In this document: in pieces, positions 37,306 through 48,205 of the stretch | How positions within the stretch are numbered: the first letter of the stretch is position 1 | Layout: the number at the start of each line of letters is the position of its first letter | Assembly (NCBI GenBank): GCA_025345505.1 | Contig: JANVCC010000040.1 | Location: 8,145,655 to 8,209,654 of the forward strand | DNA length: 64,000 nt | Direction of reading: 5' to 3' | Source: Todiramphus chloris collaris | Lineage: Eukaryota; Chordata; Aves; Coraciiformes; Alcedinidae | The notes under the pieces: model-generated | What the model saw: the letters and a program-made list of their open reading frames with translations, nothing else | Database searches by the model: none | Told to the model about the DNA's origin: nothing | Position numbers and translations under genes: made by a program

Positions 37306-37641
37306 CAGAATCACAGAATGTTAGGGGTTGGAAGGGACCTCCGAAGATCAGAGTCCAACCCTCCCCTGATAAAGCAGGACAAAACTAAGGCAGATCACTC
37401 AGAAATGCTTCCAGACAGGTCTTGAAAGTCTCCATAGAAGAAGACTCCACAACCTCTCTGGGGAGTTTGTTCCAGTGCTCTGTAACTCTTATAGTAAAGA
37501 AGTTCTTCCTCAGGTTAAGGAAGAACTTTGAAATGTTAGAACCATTGGTGTAAGATATCTGGAGACACTTAATTGTCTTTGGACCTTTAGAAACTTGTAT
37601 GAATATTGGATAGGAAAATAAATCCTGTTTATAAGTAGCCA
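37306..37641 (-). mobile_element. CR1 LINE fragment with ORF2 C-terminus (- orientation)
   Basis: On the + strand this begins with the reversed CR1 end (CAGAATCACAGAATG), then GGTTGGAAGGGACCTCC and GATCAGAGTCCAACC. On the minus strand an 85-codon open frame (37385-37642) ends with residues reading RVTEHWNKLPREVVESSS, then METFKTCLEAFLSDL. That is the conserved C-terminal end of the CR1 ORF2 reverse-transcriptase polyprotein (the H/LWN-x-LP-x-EVV motif and the following F-K-x-x-L helix). The reverse-transcriptase and endonuclease domains are absent, so the copy is 5'-truncated and cannot move by itself. The upstream end near 37641 is approximate. The open frame is a retrotransposon remnant, not a host gene. 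Confidence 0.93.
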
Positions 37642-39259
37642 TATGTCAATGATAGGCTTAGAATGGTTTGCCATATGCGGCTTTACTAGCAGTGTTCATT
37701 AACAAGATGATGCTTTTGGTCCCTTTATGTGATACATGAATCTTCTAGCTGATGTTATCCAATTATACAGGCGAGACACTAAGCTGAATTCATCTGCCTA
37801 AATGTGGAATGTGAAAACATACCGGTTGTCTGGGTAAGAGTCCACCAGATAGGCCCAATTAAGTCCCTGGTGAGAAGCCAGCTGTTCTGGGGACAGTGGA
37901 CCTATCTGAAGGCTGGCATCAAAAGGAAACGAGTTGGGACCAATCCTTTCCTTTGACTGTGAAGGGGTGGTGATGATCAGCTCTAATGGAAAACTCTACC
38001 TTGATGGCAAGTCAGGGCAGGTGAGAGAAATCCCGCTCTCAAATCCTTATCAAACATGCTGGAACGATTTTGCTTTGGTTTGAGGCTTTCTCTTCTAACA
38101 CAGTGCCAAGAATAGTGAACTATCTTCAATTTACGCAAGAATTTAGTTTTTATAACTTCTTTCGGATAGAAACATGTGAACACGTTTCATAATTTCCTTT
38201 ACAATCATGTGCATCCGTCTATGCAAATATACAGGCTGTTTGAATTATTTAATGTTCGAGTGCTTTGAAAACAGTAATGTGCTGTGTAAATGCAAAGTAT
38301 CAACGATATAGTCCTACGATTAATAAGGCCTTTTATTAAATAAATGCCAGTCCTTGCCAAAATTCCAGAGAGACTTGTGGTAGAGCATGTGTACTTAACA
38401 GGTCAGAATGTGAAAGTAATAACACACATTCTCAAATAGAAAACACATGTATTTGTTTTTAAACTTGGATATATTATTTTAAATTCTTAATACCCTCACC
38501 CTTCTTTGATTAAAGGGCCATAGACTAAGTGGGGTTTTGTAAGAGATTTTCTAACAGATGTTCACTGCTGAGAATGTTTCAAACTGAAGACAGAACAGAT
38601 GAAAATCTGTAGAGGAAAATATAATATTGATCTTTAAACTTGGAAATGATGAGAACAGCTTTCCTTCTCTTAGCAGTTGGTGCTTCGTACTGACTGGGAG
38701 GTTGCAGCACTCTGTGTACAGCAGTAGCAAGGGGAAGAAATGAAACAGGAAAACTGGTTTGAGTAGTAAATAATACTTGGATCATACAGAGAAATTAGTC
38801 TGGTTGTGTCAATCCCGATGAATGCCACTTCAGGTATATAGTTATAGTAAGGCTTAGGTCTCTCTCCTACCTCAACTGCAGTGTCCTAAGTGGAATCATT
38901 GCTCAGATTGATGGAGGTTTCGTTATCAAGTACTGCTTTATTGGTATTAGGCTCAGTTCTTGTTTCTGTTCAGTTTATCAGCTCTTACTACAATAAGAAG
39001 CAATAGAAGCTTTATCTTAGAAAAAAAAAAAAAAGACCTGATAAGCTTCAAGATTTGGTTATGATTAATACTGTTTTGTTACAAAGCCCACTGGAAAGAA
39101 TGAACTAGTCACTGAAATAAATTGCATGGACGCTTACAAGCTTGGTCTTTTGAAAAGAGATTACCTTTGCTATTGAATAGCACGTGTTGCAGTAAATTAC
39201 TCTGTAGTGGTTTGGGTGGTTGGGCGATGGAGGGTGGGGCCTTCAGATCCAGGGCCTCA
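37642..39259. other. non-coding unique sequence up to the gap
   Basis: No gene is supported. An A14 run lies at 39021-39034. The AT-rich, run-poor stretch at about 38200-38520 has the texture of conserved non-coding DNA but shows no distinctive motif. The last bases before the gap are G-rich (GGAGGGTGGGGCC). Confidence 0.55.
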
Positions 39260-39359
39260 NNNNNNNNNNNNNNNNNNNNNNNNNNNNNNNNNNNNNNNNN
39301 NNNNNNNNNNNNNNNNNNNNNNNNNNNNNNNNNNNNNNNNNNNNNNNNNNNNNNNNNNN
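39260..39359. other. assembly gap (100 N)
   Basis: Exactly 100 undetermined bases. A round 100 is the conventional placeholder for a gap of unknown size, so the true length may differ. It is flanked by G-rich sequence on the left and A7 on the right. Any frame crossing it is meaningless. Confidence 0.99.
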
Positions 39360-39660
39360 AAAAAAAGGCAGGAGGAGGGAAACCTCTCGGAGTGAGAATT
39401 TGCTGTATTTTACTGGTTCAGAACTGTGGGTCCAGCTTCAATCCACAGCTTTCTCCACGTCATGGTCACCAAATGGGACAGGGCAGGCACTGCTGGCTGT
39501 GTGTGCCCAGCTGCACGCTCCCCAGGGGGGACTGCTGGAAGCACTGCTGTTGAAGTGTCATCTGGAGCATCATATTGATTTGGAAATTCACTGCAGAGGA
39601 GCATTTAGGGGACAAACAGGCACTGCCATTGATGTGATCTGTCCTGTTGGGTTTGGTGGA
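39360..39660. other. non-coding sequence right of the gap
   Basis: It begins with A7, then moderately GC-rich DNA. Several frames overlap here on both strands, but none matches a known family. GAG|GTAACC near 39664-39671 resembles a splice donor, without a convincing acceptor or exon upstream. Confidence 0.5.
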
Positions 39661-39790
39661 TGCGAGGTAACCCATTTCCCCCCCGGTGAGCGCTTGGTCT
39701 GTGCGTTGCCGTGTGCGCTGCCGGCAGCATGCGGATTTGTAACCCTGAGAGCGCCCGGGGATGCTGATGCCAATTTGTGGCAGCTTCTCG
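39661..39790. promoter_or_regulatory. CpG-dense patch near the gap
   Basis: By eye about eleven CpG dinucleotides fall in 130 bases (for example GAGCGC, GCGTTGCCG, GCGCTGCCGG, GAGCGCCCGGGG), far more than in the surrounding DNA, where CpG is rare. It is too short to meet the usual CpG-island length as seen. It may be the edge of an island partly lost in the nearby gap, or a small conserved element. No TSS or exon can be identified. Confidence 0.35.
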
Positions 39791-42700
39791 GACAAGCAAG
39801 TTCATTTTGCTTGTTAAAACTGATCAGTATCTGCTGAAAACAGTTAGGACAGAACATGGTCGTTCGCACTTAAAGATGTACCTGTTAATTAGTTTCTACC
39901 GCTGTTTCAGCTGCTTTTAATCTTCTATTATTTTATCTCCAGGTTTAAGTAGTGAACCAAACAGGTTAGAACAGTTTGATCTCTGTCAGCCTCCTCTAAA
40001 TTTCCAGTTGTCTTTAAACTTAAATTTTACTTTATAGCATACTGCAAATATAAAACCAGTTTCTGATACGGCGAAACTTTGTCATATCTTTTTGAAAAAA
40101 ATGTTGCTCTGCTTATTATCCTGATGCTGTGATGTGGTTATATTGAATGTCTCTTCTGGTTTTTGGGGTTTTTTTTTCCTCCCCCTTTGCTGTTAAATAT
40201 TAACAGACATTATGTTTGGGGGCAGCTTCCCCCAACCCACATGAAATTTCATTTTGAATTAGCAGTGCTGGAGTTCTGGGGTGTGCATGTCAGGAATCAG
40301 CATCTCTGCCCATTTTGATACAGGGAGAGTCTGGCTTTTCTTTCTTTACAAGAATTTGTTAAAAGCAGGAGGACCATCTTTTGTTTACTAAGGGAAATGT
40401 ATTTCACTGCAAACTAAGTCTGGAAATAGGAGAATGTAGTTTGGGGAGAAGGAAAATTATCAAGGTTGGGGTAGTGAGAGCTTTCAGCTTGGGAGGCGGT
40501 GGCCCTGCAGCTCACCCACTGCTGAAAAAGGGTGACATTTATCAATCCATCAAAGGGCAGAGCAGTAGGGTAAACAATGACCATAAACAGGGACATCTGG
40601 CTCCCATAAATTAATTGGCCATTTACACAGTGAGGGCTGTTTGCATGTAAGAGAAAACTTTCCTGCTGATGCTGTCATACGCTTCTGATTCTCCTGGTTC
40701 ATCCATGAATTAGGTTGGCTTGTTTTAGTCAGCTGGATTTAATTTATTTTACTTTGTCACTCTTGAAATGAAGAGGAACTGGGCGGTCATGAATCATCTG
40801 ACACTGACACTTTGTCTTTTGATCCTCTGGGGTCTTGCTTTTATTTTCTCTTCTAATAAGAAAACCAAGAAAGGGGCTGATGAGCCTGTCTGCACGAACA
40901 TGAGTTCAGGATCCTCTGCCCCTCAGAAGGCTTTTTTTCCCCTTCCACTGCTACCAGTGCTGTTGAGTACAACTGATGAAGCCATGGGCTGAAGAGGTTT
41001 CCTTCTTGCTAAAAATATTCTGAGAAGTCCCTGTATGTGAGAGCAGTCCAGGTTCCCTGAACAGATAGTGGCAATGCCCATGAGTTACGAACTGGGCATG
41101 GCGAGCTCTGGGGCCTGGGCTTTGGTGCAGTCAGGAAGTTGTAGGTGACTGGACTTTTCAAAAATGTGAGGGTGGATGGAGGGATTCGGAGATGCTGCCG
41201 TTGGGATGAATGGGTCTTTGGACTTCATCCAATGGAAAGACTGAAGCAAACTCAATCCAGTGCAAGGAATAGATTTATGTTCCCGGGCCCAAGGCCAGGA
41301 CATGCTGAATGCATCCCAGAAGTGTTGTACTACTTAGTTCACATGCCTTTTGCAGGGTTAAGAGAAGTTTGCCCTTCAGGGTTGCTCTTCTTAATTCATC
41401 CATCAAGTAGTGTTGTGGGGAGGAAAAAAAAAAAGCTACTAACGTGTTGTTTTAGCTTGAATGAAGTAACCCCTGCTGCCGTATGTGGCACTTAAAGTTG
41501 GATGACAATCCGGAGTTTCTTAAATAGTTGAGACTTCCTCTCTTCTTCACCCTGAGGTGAACAATACATGGTGTTGCTTTTCCAGTAGTCTAGCTGAACT
41601 GACATGTGTGACAGTTTGTTGGTTGGGGTTTTTTTTTGTTTTGTGTTGTTTTTTTCCTTAGCATCTGTCAGCAGTGCTGTGGGGTGAGTGGCTAACAGGG
41701 GACAGCACTCGCCCTGTGATGCTCTCCTTCCCTATTGAACCCATTCCTGAGCACCAACTGACCCACTGAGGAACAGGAGTAGAGCTTTGCTGGAAAGCAG
41801 TGCACTGAGCACTTCTGCAGACTTTGTGAAAACCTATGAAGGTTCCCCAGATATCTTTCAGATGATAGGAATTGCTGAAGACAAGTCCAGTGGGCACTAC
41901 TTAGCAGTTGTTGGGGTTATGTTGGGCAATCTTGTCCTACTGGCAATGAAATGTAACACAAATGCTGTTAATGCGATGCACAAATGGTGGTGGCTTTAGT
42001 GAATGATACCACAATATTTCTGAAGTTCTCAAGGAGAGGATTACTGATTTTAATCATGCCAGGCAGAAGTACTGGAGTGCACTATCTATGAGGGGGGAAA
42101 ATGACCAATGGTATTTTAAGGAGGGGGAGGCAATTTAAACCTGCTTGTTTTCGTATTTATATTCCTGCCTGTGTTTTAATGGTAATTATCCTTGGCTCCC
42201 AACAGTATCCTGTTACATGAATCTCCTACCCCACCACTGTGCTGCACTATTAGATGTCTTCCACCACCATTTCCCTCGCCCTGCTCCTCCATGGCTCTGT
42301 CTGCCCTGTGGCCCCTTGTAGGGGCTTGGACCTCCCGAGGGGGTTTTCCTGCAATAGCAGGTTTTCTGACAGCCTAGGGGAGCTCAAAACACCTTCACAA
42401 GCTACAGCCATAGAAGAGCAAAAGTTATTTCTTACACCTAAGCTACTAGTTTAGTTATGGTTTTGTAGGTTAAAATGATGTCCCTATAAGCCAGATGCTT
42501 CTGTCAAGCTTGCCTATGTCTTCAGGTTTGAGTTTCTTCTTTAATTTGCTGCTTAGCAGCAATATTTGAGGGGTTAAAAGAGTAAGTCCTGCTATGTGAA
42601 GCTAATAACAAAATACATTCTGGAGGGGAAGAAGCGCTACTGGCTTATGAGACAAAATGCTTGCTCTAGAACTGATGGGTCTGAAAACATGTGTTTTGCT

Positions 42701-45134
42701 GCTGCTTTTTTGTTTTGAGACTATGCAAAGTTGTTTGGGTTTTTTTATTTTGGGGTTTTCTTTTTTTTTTCCTTCTCTTCTGTTTGGCAATCTCTGCCCC
42801 AAGGTATCAGGAGTTTACTGTGCCAAACAGCCTCTCCACTGCATCACGGTTTGGCTGGGTGGATGGACCCTCCGCAAAACTGCAAGTCTGGTAGATGTGG
42901 GTTTCAGGATCAGGACCATCTGGAGTGTAATGAAAAGAAATTTGCCATTGTATCCAAGCGGGGAATCCTGCTTTTCTTGAAAAATACCAGTTCCCTTCTT
43001 TTGGGTTTTTTTTTAGTTTTGTTTTGGTTTTTTTGTTTGTTTTTTGAGAGAGAGTCTGCAAGTCACTTGAGAGAATAGTAAGTAAATATGTACAGTTGGA
43101 TCAGGCAGGCTTTGTAGTAAAGAGGGAATTTATTAGAAAGTATTCAGAGAATAATAAACATCATTGAGAATTCCTGGGTTCCTGCCCATGGATTTATGAG
43201 TTCATGCTTTAGCTGGATAAATCCCCCTGCCTTAGTTTCCCTTTTGGGAGGGAGTGTCATTTCCAGCCCTCTTTCCCTGCTCTTACCTTGAAACTGGAAA
43301 ATGCTATAACTGAAAAGATACGTTAATCTTTCTTGTGAGCCTTCCATCATGTGTCACTTCATGGGCTTGTCTGTCTCATGTTGAAAGTTTTGTTGGTTGC
43401 CAAGTGGCTGTTACTGTCAGGGTGGATTCAGAGAGATCCCCACAGGGCCCAGGGTCTCAGTGAGGATTTGTTCCTCACAGGGTAACTTTTATTGCCTTCT
43501 GTTTGGATGTGTTGCCCTGAGCTATAAGTCCCCATGGTTGGTTCTGAGCATCTCCAGTCCTGAGAACAGAGAAGGCATATTTTGAACATAAGCATGTAAA
43601 AATGAATGAGTCCAAAAGCAGATGCGCTGCTTGAATGCCATCAAGGAGATACTAAAGCCCGCTCTATGGCTTTGTTACTAGTGTTTTAAGTACTGGTACT
43701 GGCACCTTGGCTGTAAAAACCAGTGATTTTTATTATGACTACTTGAGGTCTGCTCTGGGGATGGGAGATGCAGCACTGACCCTGGCTACCTCCCAGAACC
43801 ATCTCCTTTCCACCAAGGGTTCTGTGAAGGAATGAAACCTCACCAACCCTTTTGTACCAAATATGAGCCTTTTTGAGATGTGTTTTCTAAGATGAAATGT
43901 TCTTTATGCATGCTGTCTAATATGAGACCAAACCTAACTGCAGAGATGGTTGTACTTTCCTGTGCAGTGACACCTTGAGGTGTGGGGTCCTGCTAACCTT
44001 AGGAAATTAAGAGCTGTCTCAGAGCACTTCACTGAGTGAGATTTGCAGGGTGATAAAAAGAATGCGTGATGGGAGCATTGGTTTTGGGTTAAATGGAGGT
44101 AGAAACTCTTTTCCCCACTTTCCTCTTGAGCAGAGAAGTTTGTCTGTATCTGAGCCCTCCCAACTTCACACTCTGCCCGTGATTTCCCTGGACAGTGGTG
44201 GTGTGTTGGCTTTTGCTTGAGGGAGGGAAATGAGAAGAAAAGCCAGTAGTGATTTTTCTGTTCCTTTCTTCTGGTTCAGGTAAAGTTTTCCATGGTGCAA
44301 AGTCTGCAGGGGTCCAACCCAGAAACACGTGATGGGACTCTGGGAACCTTTCAGCAGGGCCTGTCTGCATCTCCCCTTTTACCCTCCCTTTCCACCCCCA
44401 GGAAAAAGCTGCCTTGAAAACTGCAGTGTTCCCAGGGCTATTTGTTTTGCTGAAATATTTTGTTGCCGGGCCACCACGACGGTAAACGGAGCAGCATGTG
44501 ATTCTGGGACTGGTGTTGAAAGACACCTTTCTCTTGTTTCCTTCTCAAGGAGGTCTGGGTTGAACCCCCTTATCTCCTTTCCTGTGGATTATCGGGGACT
44601 TGTTTGTGTGCTCCTATGCCCTGTCTCTTGGGCTTCATCTGTTCTCCTTAAAACGTAGCAGGCTTTGGGAAGCTGTGAGGCATTGTTGGCAAAGCACAGG
44701 ACCTGTATTTGGGTTTTGATGGTAAAGATACAAGAGGCGGGCATTTTTTTGCATTTGGATTACTTCTGAAGCTCAGAGCAATGAAGAGTTTTCATTTGTG
44801 CTTCCAAAAGTCACCTTCAGAAGGAACAAAGGAGGTCTTTGTGTGGCTAGTTATTAATTCCCTTAGTGCATTTCTACTCATATTTCATCAGTAAAAGAAA
44901 CATATTCAATAAATGTTTTTCTAGTCACATTCAATAATGCATCTTCTTATGAACAAGTTGAAATATATCCATAAATATTAAGTAGACCTTGTTAGGCAGG
45001 GTTGGCTTGAATATTTGAATCTCTGTCCAGTGTTGTAAAATGTAACAAGTGTTTTGGATAAATAGACTGGGGCTATTTTTTATTTCAGTGTGGTGGCTTT
45101 GTTTTCCTTTGTTTTTGTTTTTTTTTTTTTTTCC
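39791..45134. other. non-coding unique sequence
   Basis: No gene is supported. It contains A11 (41424-41434) and T10 (42761-42770) runs, (TTTTG)-like low complexity at 43004-43045 followed by a short GA tract, and T15 (45118-45132). Frames at 44089-44526 (minus, 145 codons) and 44329-44658 (plus, 109 codons) oppose each other and resemble nothing known. No mobile element was recognised. Confidence 0.55.
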
Positions 45135-45440
45135 CCTAGTGCCCCTAATTTAAATAATTGATACTATTTTCATTTCCTAAGCAGAGAAAGAGTTTTGATG
45201 GATGACATGCTTTGATAGGAAGAGATTAAAGTAGCAAATCGTTACTTTAATGATGTAGTGAGATAGAGTTTGCAGATATTCCTTGTAATTTTGGATTTGA
45301 TAAAAGCCTTTCTAAGTTTATAGTGCATTCTTGTAGTCTCATTTTCCATTATCTTGTTGTGGTATAGAACTTATAACTTACTAAATAAGGAACTGAAGCT
45401 TAATTTATTATGGGTTACTCTCTTAAAATCTACTTTCATG
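45135..45440. promoter_or_regulatory. candidate conserved non-coding element
   Basis: This AT-rich, run-free block holds a perfect 9-bp inverted repeat, ATTAAAGTA (45225-45233) and TACTTTAAT (45243-45251), around a 9-base spacer. The rest has many TAAT/ATTA and CTTTGAT-like strings. No credible frame. Regulatory role is inferred from texture and the inverted repeat only. Confidence 0.25.
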
Positions 45441-48075
45441 TGCAGATGGACTGTAGCACTTTTGAGCAACTGGTGGACAGAATGATCTATTTATTTTTCT
45501 TGCTGCTTGATAGAGAAGAATTTTTCCCCAGGGATGTCGTACGGCACAAATGACCTATTGCATTAAATAAATTCTCTGCTTTCCTTTGGAGTAAGCAAAC
45601 CAGTCTATTCCCAGAGCAATTACGGATGCGTGCCCCTTCCCCTTGCTGATTCATACCACATTGGTACAAAGTCTGTAAATAAACAGAGCTAAATTTTTAC
45701 CTGTTCTACATGGGAATGGTGCACATTCGTCTGGCTGAGGGTGATACGATCCACTGGAACTGTTGTAACTGTGCCTGAGAATTGCTTTGACACATCAGCC
45801 TCTGGAAGTAGCTTGGAGGTGAGTGCTGCAGACACCAGGGGCTCGAGAGATGGTTGCAGCCTTGAGTGGTTATAAAGAAATAAAGCAGTAACCGTGGCAC
45901 GATGGCTTTAAGCTTCAAGGAAAAGACAAGTACAGCACAGAACACAGCTTTGAGCTACCATCAGTGGGTAGCTGAGGACAGAGTTACAGTGCAGAGGACA
46001 GAAATACAATGCAGTTCTGCCTCGATGCCAGTGCTGGCACCCCAGGGTGCTGTGCTGAGCTGCCTGTAGTAACACAGTGGCACAGGAACGTGCAAATATG
46101 GAGTGGTCTTTGCTCTGTAGCTGAGCTGATTAAAACAGCTCCTCAAATGCTAATTCTCAGCCCTGTTCCAGATTTCCTTTCTAGATTTTACAAACTGCTG
46201 TTTGTGGGAGAGCCCAGTTTATCTTGATATCATCTGAGCACTTGACATGAGCACAGATGTTGTCGACAAACTCCCAAAGAATTGGCACCAGATCTGCTGC
46301 TTTGTTTCTTTATTGCGCCTTGATTCCTCTAAAGAGCAGACACACTCAGGGGCTGAGAGGAGCAGTCTGGCCCTTCTGTCTTCAGCACACCTGACACATC
46401 TGCTGCTTCCTTTCTTTATGGGTGGTTTATTCCAAACGTGACTTTGTTCTCATCGCTGTTTTCTTTGCTTTAATTCCTTTTGACTTCCCACCTTCTGATA
46501 AGCATTTAAAGCAAAGGATTATGCAATAGACATGAACAACCTAAGCCCTGTTCCCAACATGTTTTAATGAACAACAGAAAATAAGAAGGAAGTAACAATA
46601 CTGCCAAACCCTAATGTATGACATAAGTTCCAGAAAACATGACAAACTTGTACATGTAGTCTGAGTCCTAGCACTGAGGCTTGGGGGCTTATGGGAAATT
46701 CTACCTCTGCAACTACTTTCGTAACAAATGCTGTCAGACAGTGCTCTAAAATCATCAAGGAATTGTCCTCATTTTGCTTTAGATGGTAGAAAACTTACCC
46801 TTTAAGTGAGAACCTGTTAAACTTGGATTTGAAGTTGCATATAGTTGCCTTTAACGCACACAGTCAGCCTATTAAGCCTTGCCTCTGGTCGTGGGGACTA
46901 TATAGGAAAAATTCTGGGAAGTAAATTATTTTGTGGTTTTAATTGAAAAAAAAAAAAAAAACGCCACCCCCCTGTTTTCTTATAACTTCAAGTATTGCTT
47001 ACGCTGCATAGTAGTTACACTTCATAACAACTTTATAATATACAGAATTGACTTGGCATTAAGTACTTTGCTTATAAAAGGAATACTTCAGGCTGCAAGT
47101 GCTGGTGTTTCTGAGGCCTGGGGATATTAGTTACTCCAAAGCATGTGATGATTTCTATTACTCAAAGTTTTAAACTTTAATACATGAAGCAGACCTTTGC
47201 TAAATGTATTCCTTTGTTCTGTGAAACGGCAGTGCTGCTCCTCATTACCAAAAGGGATCCTCTCAAAATATGTTTATATGCAGATGCCTCTGATAGTTAT
47301 TTGGGGGTTTTTTGAAGGTAAGTGTCAGGTTGAATATCACCAAAAAAATAGTGTTGTATTTTATCTGATGGAACTCTGCTGTAGTTAAGTCCAAAACCTT
47401 CAATGCAATGCAACAGCAGATTTCTCACCAGCCTTAGCACTGTGGAGTGTCTTATGAGCTGCTATGAGGTTTTGCTGTTGAAAAGCAGGTTTTGGTTTTG
47501 AACTAGATACCCCACTCTCCTGTCCCATACAGGCCAGTAGAAATCACAGCAGACTTGCACTGAACTACATCTATGACTTAACTTTCTCCAGTGCTGGGTC
47601 CAGCTGCTATGTCTGGTTTCATGGGCAGGAAAGCAGAATATTGTGTAGTCTTTGAATGATAAGCAGCTGTCAATCCAGACTGCTTTTACAGGTTTTATCT
47701 ATTTTCTCTCTCAAAACCTAGTATTTTTGGAGAATTAGAAGGTTGTGGAGTCCTTTGTTGTGATTACTGTAAAAATGAATTATTTACTGTTTTTATAGTA
47801 AAACATGATGGCTTGAAGGAAACTTGTGCCCTGTCCAGGGATAGCTGAGTGTTCCTCAGTTACACCTATAGCCTTCAGTTTTGCTGTGATTACTCAAAGT
47901 AGCTAATAGGACATCTAAGGAGCAAATTAACTCCATCCCTTATGACTGCATCTTTTCATTATTAGCAGCAGCATTCAATTAAGAACCACAGAGCCCAAGA
48001 CACTAATCCAAACTATAGGATGGTATGCCTTGTCCTGATCAAATGAGTATTGAAACAAATGAAAAACACTTCTAA
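45441..48075. other. non-coding unique sequence
   Basis: No gene is supported. An A16 run lies at 46946-46961. Donor-like strings GAG|GTGAGT (about 45819) and GAAG|GTAAGT (about 47317) are present; each would need a very small upstream exon (the second about 35 bases after TATGCAG), so both are treated as chance. Confidence 0.55.
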
Positions 48076-48205
48076 GAGGCATAGGCACAGAAAGAAATGA
48101 CTTACTGAAGGCCACAGCATCATAACGTTGAGTAAGTTGCTACTGAATGGCAGCAGTGAGGAAACCCAGCCCTCCCAGGGCATGATCTAGTCTTCTGCCC
48201 CATGG
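48076..48205 (-). mobile_element. MIR-like SINE relic (- orientation)
   Basis: The + strand reads, in order, GAGGCATAGGCACAGAAAG, ATGACTTACTGAAGGCCACAG, TAAGTTGCTACTGAATGGCAG, GGAAACCCAG and CTAGTCTTCTGCCCCATG. This parallels the reverse complement of the MIR SINE 3' half (GAGGCACAGAGAGG..., TGACTTGCCCAAGGTCACACAG, ...GTGGCAGAGC, AACCCAGG...TCTTTCCA). Divergence is high, as expected for an element far older than birds. Boundaries are approximate. Confidence 0.5.

Noticed and set aside
39220-39837. 205-codon forward frame
   Set aside because: It is open only because it runs through the 100-N gap; no domain is recognisable in the determined part.
47265-47325. Microexon-like segment between TATGCAG and GTAAGTG
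   Set aside because: Only about 35 bases, poor polypyrimidine tract and no sign of coding constraint; treated as chance.
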